Part shown: piece by piece, positions 35,625-44,601 of the stretch
How positions within the stretch are numbered: position 1 is the stretch's first letter
Layout of the letters: the number at the start of each line of letters is the position of its first letter
Program-made: the position numbers and the translations under genes
Assembly (NCBI GenBank): GCA_009781695.1
Contig: WQVH01000006.1
Location: 1-64,000, forward strand
Source of the DNA: Oscillospiraceae bacterium
Lineage (GTDB): Bacteria > Bacillota > Clostridia > Oscillospirales > Oscillospiraceae
Direction: 5' to 3'
DNA: 64,000 nt
Notes under the pieces: model-generated
What the model saw: only the letters and a program-made list of their open reading frames with translations
The model's database searches: none
What the model was told of the DNA's origin: nothing

Positions 35625-36500
35625 ATGAAAGGTATAATTCTGGCAGGCGGAGCCGGTACAAGGCTCTATCCCCTAACTCAAGTGACAAGCAAGCAACTAC
35701 TTCCTATTTATGACAAACCGATGATATTTTATCCTTTATCCGCACTGATGTTGGCAGGGATTAGAGAGATTCTAATTATATCAACTCCTCAAGACCTGCC
35801 TAACTTCGAAAAACTACTCGGAGATGGTCATGAGCTCGGACTTGAGCTTTCCTACAAGGTTCAACCATCACCGGATGGACTCGCCCAAGCCTTCATTCTC
35901 GGTGAAGAATTTATCGGCAACGATAGATGCGCCATGGTTCTCGGCGACAATATCTTTTATGGGAATGGTTTTTCAACACTTTTACAAGAAGCTGCAAAGA
36001 AATCCGAGGGGGCAACTGTGTTTGGATACTATGTCGATGATCCTGAGCGGTTTGGTGTCGTGGAGTTCGACGAATCCGGAAAGGCAATTTCACTTGAGGA
36101 AAAGCCGAAAGAACCAAAGTCGAACTATGCAGTTACCGGCCTTTATTTTTACGACAATACATGTGTTGAGTATTCCAAAAGGCTAACTCCAAGTGCGCGT
36201 GGCGAACTTGAAATCACAGACCTTAATCGCATTTATCTGGAAAAAGGTAACCTCGATGTCAAGATACTTGGCCGTGGATATGCATGGCTCGACACAGGAA
36301 CCATAGATAGTCTCATGGATGCATCAAACTTTGTCATGGCTGTCGAAAAAAGGCAGAGCATCAAAATCTCTGCAATTGAAGAAATCGCTTATCGCATGGG
36401 TTTTATTGACAAAGTGCAGCTGCAAAAACTGGCAGACGGTTATGGTAAGTCTCCATATGCGGAATATCTAAACAAGGTCATCAGTGGGAGAATAAGATAA
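35625..36500 (+). CDS. rmlA: glucose-1-phosphate thymidylyltransferase RmlA
   Basis: A 291-aa enzyme making dTDP-glucose, the first step of dTDP-rhamnose synthesis and also of dTDP-amino sugars. It has [34 protein letters not shown] and [15 protein letters not shown], all diagnostic. ATG at 35625 follows GAGGTG by six bases. The stop codon is directly followed by the rmlC start codon. Confidence 0.96.
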   Translation: MKGIILAGGAGTRLYPLTQVTSKQLLPIYDKPMIFYPLSALMLAGIREILIISTPQDLPNFEKLLGDGHELGLELSYKVQPSPDGLAQAFILGEEFIGNDRCAMVLGDNIFYGNGFSTLLQEAAKKSEGATVFGYYVDDPERFGVVEFDESGKAISLEEKPKEPKSNYAVTGLYFYDNTCVEYSKRLTPSARGELEITDLNRIYLEKGNLDVKILGRGYAWLDTGTIDSLMDASNFVMAVEKRQSIKISAIEEIAYRMGFIDKVQLQKLADGYGKSPYAEYLNKVISGRIR

Positions 36501-37043
36501 ATGACAGTTACAGAAACGAAACTCCCGGGCGTTCTGATTCTTGAACCCAAGGTTTTTGGCGATTCCCGCGGTTGGTTTATGGAAACATATATCAAAATTA
36601 AAACACCACAGATTGATTGTGAGTTTGTACAAGACAATCATTCTATGTCCGCTCAAAAAGGCACGCTCAGAGGCATTCATTTCCAGAGTGCTCCAATGGT
36701 GCAAGCAAAGTTACTTAGGTGCGTAAGCGGTGCTATCATGGACTTTGCGGTCGATCTTCGTCCTGATAGCAGTACATACAAGCAATGGATATGTCTTGAA
36801 TTGTCTGCCGATAACAAAAAACAGTTGTTTGTTCCCCACGGTTTTGGCCACGCATTTATAACCCTTACTGAAAATGCTGAGGTGATTTACAAAACAGATA
36901 ACTATTACAGCCCTGAGCATGATTGCGCAATTTCATGGGCAGACCCTGAGTTAGGAATTGATTGGGGAGTTGAAAATCCCATTTTGTCAGACAAAGATAA
37001 AAAAGCCCCATTTCTAAAAGACATCGCACCACTAAAATGGTAG
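36501..37043 (+). CDS. rmlC: dTDP-4-dehydrorhamnose 3,5-epimerase RmlC
   Basis: A 180-aa cupin. It has RGIHFQ (catalytic His region), DLRPDSSTYKQW, FVPHGFGHAF and YYSPEHDCAI, as in RmlC. The length is normal. It abuts rmlA with no gap; GGGAG near the end of rmlA serves as ribosome site. The repeat element at 37060-37226 separates it from rmlB. Confidence 0.95.
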   Translation: MTVTETKLPGVLILEPKVFGDSRGWFMETYIKIKTPQIDCEFVQDNHSMSAQKGTLRGIHFQSAPMVQAKLLRCVSGAIMDFAVDLRPDSSTYKQWICLELSADNKKQLFVPHGFGHAFITLTENAEVIYKTDNYYSPEHDCAISWADPELGIDWGVENPILSDKDKKAPFLKDIAPLKW

Positions 37044-37059
37044 AGCGGAAGCAACATCA

Positions 37060-37226
37060 CTAGTGTAACGTATTCCAAATAACTAGCCTTTTCTTGCGGC
37101 ATCTTTTTCCGCCTGACTTTGTCAAAATATCTTGAAAGACCAGTGGTATTCCTGCAATATTTTTCCTCGCCAGACGAAAAAATCTACCACAATTAAAGTC
37201 CAATTATTTAAAACACGCTACACTAG
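37060..37226 (+). repeat. MITE-like 167-bp element, copy 3 (full), inside the rml genes
   Basis: Bounded by CTAGTGTAACGT (37060-) and its imperfect complement ending at 37226, forming terminal inverted repeats of about 25 bases. It is nearly identical to copy 1 and colinear with it, while copy 2 is inverted and more diverged. Core: 37129-37158. It lies 16 bases after the rmlC stop codon and 49 before the rmlB start codon. No target duplication is evident. Confidence 0.9.
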
Positions 37227-37275
37227 GGGCGACATATTACAATCTATACATTCAATTTTACATAAGGAGAATATC

Positions 37276-38274
37276 ATGAAAGTTTTAGTGACAGGTGGAG
37301 CCGGGTTTATCGGCGGCAATTTTATACACTACCAAATAAAAAAGTATCCGGACGATACCATCATCTGTGTTGATAAGCTTACATACGCCGGAAATATGGA
37401 AACTCTCGCTCCTATTGCAGACCACAAAAATTTCCATTTTGAGCAAGCGGACATTGCAGACGCTACGGCAATCAGAGCTATTTTTGAAAAATACAAACCT
37501 AACTATGTAATAAACTTTGCCGCAGAGAGTCATGTTGACCGAAGCATTGAAGACCCCGGGATTTTCCTAAGAACTAATGTTCTGGGCACACAGGTACTCC
37601 TTGATGCTGCGCGTGAGTTTGGAGCAACAAGATATCACCAGGTTTCTACTGACGAGGTCTATGGTGATCTTCCCCTAGACAGACCTGACTTACTATTCAC
37701 AGAAGAAACTCCAATCCATACTTCAAGTCCATATTCCGCATCTAAAGCAGGTGCAGATTTGTTGTGCCAGGCATATGCCAGAACTTATAAAATGCCCATA
37801 ACCATTTCTCGTTGCAGTAACAATTACGGCCCATACCATTTTCCTGAAAAACTTATACCGCTTATGATTACCAATGCAATGAAAGACATCCCTCTCCCTG
37901 TTTACGGAAAGGGCGAGAATATAAGAGATTGGCTATATGTTCTTGACCATTGCCGTGCGATTGACTTGATTGTGCGCAAGGGTACAGATGGCGAAGTGTA
38001 TAATATTGGCGGAAATAATGAGCGCACAAATCTCACTGTTGTAAAAGAGATTATCAAAGCGCTGGGCAAAGATGAGTCTCTGATAAAATATGTCACCGAC
38101 CGTGCAGGGCATGACCTCAGATACGGCATTGACCCAACTAAAATTCACAATGAACTTGACTGGCTTCCTGAAACAAACTTTGAAGATGGGCTGGCGCTTA
38201 CCATTGAGTGGTATAAGGACAATGCTGATTGGTGGCAACATGTGCTCAGTGGTGAGTACAGGAGTGTAAGATGA
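37276..38274 (+). CDS. rmlB: dTDP-glucose 4,6-dehydratase RmlB
   Basis: A 332-aa SDR enzyme making dTDP-4-keto-6-deoxyglucose, the branch point for rhamnose and for 4-amino sugars such as those expected from the aminotransferase at 43442. It has TGGAGFIGGNF, AAESHVDRSIEDP, STDEVYGDLP (catalytic Asp-Glu) and YSASK. The start is ATG 37276, with AAGGAG seven bases upstream. An open frame continues upstream to 37132 but is encoded by the repeat element and is not part of the protein. Confidence 0.96.
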   Translation: MKVLVTGGAGFIGGNFIHYQIKKYPDDTIICVDKLTYAGNMETLAPIADHKNFHFEQADIADATAIRAIFEKYKPNYVINFAAESHVDRSIEDPGIFLRTNVLGTQVLLDAAREFGATRYHQVSTDEVYGDLPLDRPDLLFTEETPIHTSSPYSASKAGADLLCQAYARTYKMPITISRCSNNYGPYHFPEKLIPLMITNAMKDIPLPVYGKGENIRDWLYVLDHCRAIDLIVRKGTDGEVYNIGGNNERTNLTVVKEIIKALGKDESLIKYVTDRAGHDLRYGIDPTKIHNELDWLPETNFEDGLALTIEWYKDNADWWQHVLSGEYRSVR

Positions 38275-39119
38275 TTCTAGTCACCGGCAAAAACGGGCAA
38301 TTGGGCTCAGATGTAATATCTCAACTGCACAGCCGCAATATTGATTGCCTTGGCATTGACGTATGTGAGCTTGACATTACTGATTCTCAAGCAGTCAGGA
38401 CATTTATCGAAAAGATAAAGCCTAGATGCGTTATACACTGCGCCGCATATACAGCCGTTGACAAAGCCGAAGATGAGCCTGAGCTTTGTATGTCTGTAAA
38501 TGCAGATGGCACGCGGTACATAGCTCAAGCATGTAGGGATATAGGCGCTGAGATGATTTATATCAGCACCGACTATGTGTTTTCGGGTGATGGTAACACA
38601 CCTTATGAAGTTGATGACCCAAAGGATCCTCTTTCAATGTATGGCAAGAGCAAACTTGATGGCGAATTAGTCATGACGGAATGTCTCTTAAATTGCTACA
38701 TCGTTAGGACATCATGGGTTTTTGGCCTAAACGGCAATAATTTTGTAAAGACGATGCTCAATCTTGCCAACTCAAGAGATGAGATTAGTGTTGTATGCGA
38801 CCAAATTGGAAGCCCCACTTATACCCCGGATTTGGCAAAACTATTATGCAACATAGCTCTATCCGGAAAATACGGAGTGTACCACGCTACGAACGAAGGC
38901 TTTTGTTCCTGGGCTGAGTTTGCTGAGGAGATAATGAGAGAGCGCGGGAGTTCGTGCAAAATCAATCATATTCCAACATCGCAGTACCCCACCAAAGCTA
39001 CAAGGCCTCATAACTCAAGGTTGTCAAAGTTGAGCCTTGTCAGCGCAGGCTTTGAGCGGTTACCCTCTTGGAACGATGCGCTCAAAAGGTTTTTGTCAGC
39101 ACCCGAGGCTAATCCATAA
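38271..39119 (+). CDS. rmlD: dTDP-4-dehydrorhamnose reductase RmlD
   Basis: A 282-aa SDR that completes dTDP-L-rhamnose. It has TGKNGQLGSDV at the start, CAAYTAVDKAE, STDYVFSG and YGKSKLDGE. It overlaps rmlB by four bases (ATGA), with AGGAG just upstream, so the two are translationally coupled. The length is normal for the family. Confidence 0.95.
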   Translation: MILVTGKNGQLGSDVISQLHSRNIDCLGIDVCELDITDSQAVRTFIEKIKPRCVIHCAAYTAVDKAEDEPELCMSVNADGTRYIAQACRDIGAEMIYISTDYVFSGDGNTPYEVDDPKDPLSMYGKSKLDGELVMTECLLNCYIVRTSWVFGLNGNNFVKTMLNLANSRDEISVVCDQIGSPTYTPDLAKLLCNIALSGKYGVYHATNEGFCSWAEFAEEIMRERGSSCKINHIPTSQYPTKATRPHNSRLSKLSLVSAGFERLPSWNDALKRFLSAPEANP

Positions 39120-39159
39120 TTAACGCCTTATAGAAACTCTATACACAGGAAGTACAACA

Positions 39160-40137
39160 ATGGATGCAACAATTGTAATCCCAACTAAAAATGCAGGAGA
39201 CGCATTTGACGCAGTTTTGGAGCGAGTTTTCGCTCAAGAAACAAAATACCAATATGAGGTAATTATTGTCGATTCAGGCTCAACTGACAAGACATTGGAC
39301 ATCACTCGGAAGTATCCTGCCCGTCTCATCGAGATTCCCCCTGAGGATTTCGGCCACGGAAAGACACGCAACTTTGGTGCATCGCAAGGCAGTGGCGAAT
39401 TTATTGTATTTATAACACATGATGCTCTTCCCTATGATAGGCACTGGTTGGAAAACTTATTAAATGCTATGAATATGAGCGACGATATTGTTGGAGGCTT
39501 CGGGCGTCATGAGCCTTATCCGGACTGCAACCTTTTTGACAAAAGAGACATAGTTCTGCATTTTAATGGTTTTGGCTCCGGTGATACCATTTATTGGTTA
39601 GATGACCCTGAAAGATATAATAGTGAAGAGGGGTATAGGCATTTCCTGTCGTTTTTCTCTGACAACAACTCTTGTTTGCGCAGGTCAGTTTGGGAAAAGA
39701 TCCCATACGATGACGTTGACTTCGCCGAGGATCAAATTTGGTGTCGAAAGATTATAGAAATGGGCTACAAGAAAGTGTATAGCCCTGATGCATGTGTGTA
39801 CCACTCACACAACTATCCTCTCAAAACATATTTTACAAGATTCTATGACGAGTATAAGGGACATTACGAGATTCAGCAGTATCGCATCGTCACATCACCA
39901 TTAAAGGTCTACCCGCTTGCAGCCAAGCTTACGATTGGTGACATAAAATATGTTATGGCGCAAAAATCTCTCACCCTAAAGAGCAAGACCTACTGGATTT
40001 ACTATGCTGCTCGGAAAAATCTATATCGGGTTCGCGCAGGTTATTTAGGTGGAAAGTACCATCTTTGGTCTGATAAAAAGAAACTAAAAATGGACAAAAA
40101 ACACTCCCAGCTATATGCTCAGATGAATTCAAAGTAA
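39160..40137 (+). CDS. family 2 glycosyltransferase, probable rhamnosyltransferase
   Basis: A 325-aa GT2 enzyme: VIPTKNAGDAF, IIVDSGSTDKT and GHGKTRNFGAS are typical of rhamnosyltransferases such as those of S-layer and wall glycan loci. The usual DxD position reads FITHDALP. A C-terminal RMS-like basic tail may attach to the membrane. CAGGAAG precedes the ATG. It lies directly after rmlD. Confidence 0.82.
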   Translation: MDATIVIPTKNAGDAFDAVLERVFAQETKYQYEVIIVDSGSTDKTLDITRKYPARLIEIPPEDFGHGKTRNFGASQGSGEFIVFITHDALPYDRHWLENLLNAMNMSDDIVGGFGRHEPYPDCNLFDKRDIVLHFNGFGSGDTIYWLDDPERYNSEEGYRHFLSFFSDNNSCLRRSVWEKIPYDDVDFAEDQIWCRKIIEMGYKKVYSPDACVYHSHNYPLKTYFTRFYDEYKGHYEIQQYRIVTSPLKVYPLAAKLTIGDIKYVMAQKSLTLKSKTYWIYYAARKNLYRVRAGYLGGKYHLWSDKKKLKMDKKHSQLYAQMNSK

Positions 40138-40160
40138 ACATTCGGAGGAACAGAAACGAA

Positions 40161-41417
40161 ATGTCGTTATTTTCAAAAGTAATTAGAGTGCTTAGAACCG
40201 AGGGATTAAAAGGTCTTTGTCTTCGCATAAAAATTAGACTTGGAGCCGGCCACACTGCAACTGCTTCTGTTATCGAAGTTAACAAAAGAGAAGTAGGCTT
40301 TAGTAATTTGATTTCACTTAAACATATCCCTTACTCCAAAGAGGATTATATTGCAAGCGAAAACTTCAAAAGCAATAAAGATTCTATTTCGATTAACTGG
40401 ATTGTCCCTGAAGTCGGAGTAGGATCCGGTGGACATATAAATATTTTCAGATTTGTAAGTCACCTGCAAAAACGCGGTCATAAGAACAGGATATATATTT
40501 TTGGCAACAATCCATATAGAAACAACGAGGATTTTAGAAAATTTGTTTTTGATAATTTTGATTTAGACAGAAGTGTAGAAGTTTATTGGAGCGAAAAATA
40601 TATTAAATATGCTGACGCAACCATTGCAACATCATGGCCGACTGCATACTTTGTAAAATCATTTGATAATACTCAAAAAAAATTTTATTTCGTCCAAGAC
40701 TTTGAGCCGTTATTCTACGCTGTCGGTAGTGAGTATGCGTTTGCAGAAAACACCTACAAAATGGGCTTTGTTGGACTTACTGCCGGTGATTGGTTAAAAA
40801 ATAAGTTAGAAAATGACTATGCCATGAAGTGTACCAGCTTCTCTTTCTCATATGACAAGCAGTTATATAAGCCTTTTGGCAAACGTGATAAAAAGTCACG
40901 TCTTCTGTTTTATGCAAGACCGGTCACACAGCGCAGAATGTTTGAACTTGGCGTCCTTGCGTTAAATGAGTTCCACTTCAAATTTCCCGAAGTTGAAATA
41001 ATTATGGCAGGTTGGGATGTAAGTGATTATCACACCTCCTTTCCCTTTCAAAATGCCGGTACAGTAAGCACCGATGAACTTGGTGAGATGTACAGCGACT
41101 GCGATTTGGTTATAACCCTATCCGGCACAAATCTGTCATTGCTCCCGCTTGAGGTCATGGCATGTAACGTTGCTCTTATGAGCAATCGTGGCGCTAATGT
41201 AGATTGGCTTCTTGATGATAATAACTCTATTTTGTGCGACTTAACTATCGAAGACATCGTAACAAAACTATGTGCATTTTTCAGCAACAAAGACTCGTAC
41301 AAAGATATTGTTGAAAACGGCTATCAATGTGCAATAGCTTCCGATTGGGAAAGCGAGTGCATTAAGGTTGAAAAGGCAATTAAATCTGAGTTAGCTGATG
41401 TTAAACAGTCTAAATAA
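40161..41417 (+). CDS. glycosyltransferase of the WsaF rhamnosyltransferase type
   Basis: A 418-aa GT-B protein. The segment NWIVPEVGVGSGGHINIFRF (about 86-105), the KFYFVQDFEPLFY motif and a late NVALMSNRGANVDWLL stretch are those of WsaF-like rhamnosyltransferases, first known from S-layer glycan synthesis in Geobacillus. This fits a polyrhamnose or rhamnose-containing wall glycan. GGAGG lies 11 bases before the ATG. Acceptor linkage cannot be inferred. Confidence 0.82.
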   Translation: MSLFSKVIRVLRTEGLKGLCLRIKIRLGAGHTATASVIEVNKREVGFSNLISLKHIPYSKEDYIASENFKSNKDSISINWIVPEVGVGSGGHINIFRFVSHLQKRGHKNRIYIFGNNPYRNNEDFRKFVFDNFDLDRSVEVYWSEKYIKYADATIATSWPTAYFVKSFDNTQKKFYFVQDFEPLFYAVGSEYAFAENTYKMGFVGLTAGDWLKNKLENDYAMKCTSFSFSYDKQLYKPFGKRDKKSRLLFYARPVTQRRMFELGVLALNEFHFKFPEVEIIMAGWDVSDYHTSFPFQNAGTVSTDELGEMYSDCDLVITLSGTNLSLLPLEVMACNVALMSNRGANVDWLLDDNNSILCDLTIEDIVTKLCAFFSNKDSYKDIVENGYQCAIASDWESECIKVEKAIKSELADVKQSK

Positions 41418-41446
41418 TAAATTAAAGGAGGTGCAAGTTACTCAAC

Positions 41447-42364
41447 ATGAAATTAGTTGTTGGCGGAGGCGGCTTTCTTGGCTCTTGTGTTGCAAATGCA
41501 CTATATAATACTGATCATGAAGTCCGAATTTTGGATAAGTATGGAAGTCTTGCAATTCAAGACAAACGCCCCCAATTTGAAATAATATCCGGTGATATAA
41601 ACCATAAAGAAACTTTGGTCACAGCACTTAAAAATGTCGATACGGTTTATTACTTTATCTCACATTCGTTTCCAAGTATGAATGACGATTCATTAAAGTA
41701 TGAGATTGATAACACCTTAAAATCAATTGATTTCGTGCTTTCAGTGATGAATGAGCAAAATGTTAAAAAAATTGTGTTTCCATCGTCCGGCGGAACTCTC
41801 TATGGTGAGGTATCTAAAGGACTCGCAACTGAGTCCCAACAAGGCGAGCCTACTTCAACATACGGCGCAGGCAAGCTATTGAGCGAAGATATTATTAAAT
41901 ACTATTGCCGTGTTTATGGGTTTAGGGCGCTTATCTTGAGATTATCAAATGTATATGGTTGCCCATTTAACCGAAAGGTACAACAAGGTGCAATTGATAT
42001 TTTCATACAAAAGGCTCTGGCAAATCAGCAGATAGAACTCTGGGGCGACCCTTCTTATCTTATTCGAGACCACTTGTTTATAGATGATTTTTGTAGTGCT
42101 GTACTTTCATTGGTTGATTTGGAGTTTGATGGCGCTGAAATATTTAATGTAGCTTCCGGTATAGGGCACTCTTTAGATGATGTTATACTATGCATTGAAA
42201 AAACACTAGGCAGATCTGTTGATAGAGTCATACGTCCAAATAGTTTCGCAGGCGTGAGGAGAAATGTATTGGACATTTCAAAAATAAACAAAAGTACAGG
42301 GTGGAGTCCTCAATTTTCACTCGAAGAAGGCATAGGATTAACAATAAGAAGAAAAGGTTCTTAG
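41447..42364 (+). CDS. NAD-dependent epimerase/dehydratase family protein
   Basis: A 305-aa SDR of the nucleotide-sugar type. The nucleotide-binding motif is VVGGGGFLGS, the active-site Ser lies in FPSSGGTLYG, and Tyr and Lys lie in YGAGK. Most similar by eye to UDP-glucose/GalNAc 4-epimerases and dTDP-sugar reductases. The C-terminal GWSPQFSLEEGI pattern is common to both groups, so the reaction is not certain. AGGAGGTG stands unusually far (13 bases) from the ATG. It might supply a galacto-configured or a reduced 6-deoxy sugar to the adjacent transferases. Confidence 0.78.
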   Translation: MKLVVGGGGFLGSCVANALYNTDHEVRILDKYGSLAIQDKRPQFEIISGDINHKETLVTALKNVDTVYYFISHSFPSMNDDSLKYEIDNTLKSIDFVLSVMNEQNVKKIVFPSSGGTLYGEVSKGLATESQQGEPTSTYGAGKLLSEDIIKYYCRVYGFRALILRLSNVYGCPFNRKVQQGAIDIFIQKALANQQIELWGDPSYLIRDHLFIDDFCSAVLSLVDLEFDGAEIFNVASGIGHSLDDVILCIEKTLGRSVDRVIRPNSFAGVRRNVLDISKINKSTGWSPQFSLEEGIGLTIRRKGS

Positions 42365-42417
42365 CCATAAGACTTTAGACTATTCACTTACTACCGGGTT
42401 TTATGAAATGAGGCAAA

Positions 42418-43449
42418 ATGTTTAGAAAACAAATGCAATATAAACAAGCAATTTCGGAAAGTATAGAATTGATAAGAGAAAACAACAAGCTCTTAACTGC
42501 GATTATTAATCGTGATGAACAAACAAAGCAGAAGCTTGATGAAATTTGTGAATTGATTGAAGCAAAGGGCAATGTCATTGGTTCAACAATAGACAATGCT
42601 CAGCTAGAGCTCAAATTACAACATGAAGTCGCCGCAGTTAATTTTTCCGCTTTTGATGAGTACAAAAATATTCACTCGGGCAAAGATGTTGTCATTGCCG
42701 CTTCAGGTCCGACTTTGAATAGATATAAGCAGATAAATAACGCTGTCCATATCGGTGTCAATAGTGTTTGCTCCAATCCCGATATCTCGCTTGACTATTA
42801 CTTCTCTCAAGATTTCGGGGTTAAAATACCTCGGCAAGTAAAGTTTGAGTCAGATATTGCTAATCTAAATTGCAAAAAGTTCTTTGGGTTACTGGCATCC
42901 GTCCCTAATGGATTGATTGAGCCTCCAGAATCGCTCTGTGCCCGCATTGGTGCAACAAGGTATTTTTTCGAAGTCTCTCCCAGCCGGCATCTTTACCATG
43001 ATATTCGCTTCAGACCTTTGATGGATTTTTACTCGGTTGTGTTTCCTGCTTTGCATTTTGCTTTGTTTACAAATCCAAAGCGAATTTATCTGGTAGGCGT
43101 TGATACAAGTTTTGGCGGTTATTATACAAATGAAAATGCATCGGAAACCGTTGCAGAGGCACAGCATATATTGTATAATCGTATGATTGGCTTTCGCAGG
43201 GTTCGGGAGTTTGCCAAAACTTGGTATCCGGAAACTGAAATCATCTCAATTAACCCGGTAAACTTAAATGGTCTCTTCAATGATATGTACACAGACGAAA
43301 ATGGGAATCTTATAGAGGCATCTAACGAATTATCCGGTATTAATGAGTGCGATTTTACTGATGATGGTATCAGAGCATTTGTAGATAATCACATTGAGCA
43401 AATCCTATTGTCAAAAGAAAATAGCGAAAAGAAGGTTAGTGATGATTGA
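42418..43449 (+). CDS. DUF115/MptE-like domain protein, possible glycosyltransferase
   Basis: A 343-aa protein. An N-terminal coiled coil (about 1-60) leads to a domain opening with GKDVVIAASGPTLNRY, the pattern of the 6-hydroxymethylpterin diphosphokinase MptE-like family (DUF115). It continues with YFSQDFG and RIYLVGVDTSFGG. DUF115 proteins accompany nonulosonic acid glycosylation in several bacteria, and the fold resembles family 42 sialyltransferases, so a transferase for the legionaminic acid made downstream is plausible but unproven. It overlaps the aminotransferase gene by eight bases. GAGG precedes the ATG. Confidence 0.6.
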   Translation: MFRKQMQYKQAISESIELIRENNKLLTAIINRDEQTKQKLDEICELIEAKGNVIGSTIDNAQLELKLQHEVAAVNFSAFDEYKNIHSGKDVVIAASGPTLNRYKQINNAVHIGVNSVCSNPDISLDYYFSQDFGVKIPRQVKFESDIANLNCKKFFGLLASVPNGLIEPPESLCARIGATRYFFEVSPSRHLYHDIRFRPLMDFYSVVFPALHFALFTNPKRIYLVGVDTSFGGYYTNENASETVAEAQHILYNRMIGFRRVREFAKTWYPETEIISINPVNLNGLFNDMYTDENGNLIEASNELSGINECDFTDDGIRAFVDNHIEQILLSKENSEKKVSDD

Positions 43450-44584
43450 TAATATTATTCCATTTAATCGGCCACTCTATACTGAAAAAGGCATAGGCTA
43501 TACCGTAGATGCCATAACGGTTAAGAAGAAAATAATCGGAGATGGCGAATATACCAAAAATTGCAATGAGTGGATAGAGACAAACTTTAGTTCGCCTAAA
43601 GCTCTTCTTACGACATCATGTACCCACGCACTTGAACTCGCCGCTTTGCTTATTGACATCAAGGAGGGCGATGAAGTTATTATGCCATCTTACACTTTCG
43701 TTTCTACAGCAAATGCGTTTGTGCTCAGAGGCGCTAAGATAGTTTTTGTTGATATACGCCCGGATACTATGAATATTGACGAAAAACTAATAGAAGATGC
43801 CATAACTCCAAAAACAAAGGCTATTGTGCCTGTACACTATGCAGGCGTGAGCTGCGAAATGACCACCATCATGGACATCGCAAAGAGGCATGGTCTATAC
43901 GTTATTGAGGACGCCGCTCAAGGCGTTATGTCAAAATATGGAGATAAATACCTTGGCGCAATTGGTGATATAGGCTGCTATAGTTTTCATGAAACCAAAA
44001 ACTTTACAATGGGTGAGGGCGGAGCTATCCTCATCAAAAATCCGGAATTTATAGAAAGAGCCGAAATTATCCGTGAAAAAGGCACAAACAGAAGCCAATT
44101 TTTTAGGGGTATGGTTGATAAGTATAGTTGGGTCGATATTGGTTCATCATACCTGCCCAGCGACTTAAATGCCGCCTACCTATATGCTCAACTTGAAGAA
44201 GCTACAAAGATTAATGATGAAAGGCTGAAAGCTTGGGAGGCATATTACCCTCTTCTAAAAGACTTAGAAAACAGAGGCCTGATCGAGCTTCCCCTAATCC
44301 CTGTCCCATGTATTCATAATGCCCATATGTTCTATATTAAAACAGATAATTTAGAAACTCGAAGCAAATTGATTGAGCATCTTAAAAATGATGGTATTGG
44401 TGCCGTCTTCCATTATGTCCCATTGCACTCATCAAAAGCCGGTCTTGAGTTTGGACGATTCCACGGTGAGGACACTTACACAACTTCAATTAGTGAAAGA
44501 CTGTTGAGGTTACCTATGTTTTACGGAATTGCTGATAAGGAAATAAGCAGGGTGTCAGAAAGTATACATGGATTTTTCAACTAA
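43442..44584 (+). CDS. dTDP-4-keto-6-deoxyhexose aminotransferase (WecE-like)
   Basis: A 380-aa DegT/DnrJ/EryC1 PLP enzyme. It resembles WecE/RffA, which aminates dTDP-4-keto-6-deoxyglucose (the RmlB product) to dTDP-4-amino-4,6-dideoxygalactose: IIPFNRPLYT, TTSCTHALELAALL, VIEDAAQG, SFHETKNFTMGEGGA with the PLP lysine, and FHYVPLHSS. The start ATG at 43442 lies inside the previous stop region, with GAAGGT upstream. It stands at the head of the WbqC-LbH-FkbH-ACP block and probably supplies the amino sugar acylated there. Confidence 0.87.
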   Translation: MIDNIIPFNRPLYTEKGIGYTVDAITVKKKIIGDGEYTKNCNEWIETNFSSPKALLTTSCTHALELAALLIDIKEGDEVIMPSYTFVSTANAFVLRGAKIVFVDIRPDTMNIDEKLIEDAITPKTKAIVPVHYAGVSCEMTTIMDIAKRHGLYVIEDAAQGVMSKYGDKYLGAIGDIGCYSFHETKNFTMGEGGAILIKNPEFIERAEIIREKGTNRSQFFRGMVDKYSWVDIGSSYLPSDLNAAYLYAQLEEATKINDERLKAWEAYYPLLKDLENRGLIELPLIPVPCIHNAHMFYIKTDNLETRSKLIEHLKNDGIGAVFHYVPLHSSKAGLEFGRFHGEDTYTTSISERLLRLPMFYGIADKEISRVSESIHGFFN

Positions 44585-44601
44585 ACTGATAGGAGCATAA
44601 C

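Noticed and set aside
37132..37275. 48-residue N-terminal extension of RmlB
   Set aside because: Encoded by the repeat element; the family start with AAGGAG at the proper distance is at 37276.
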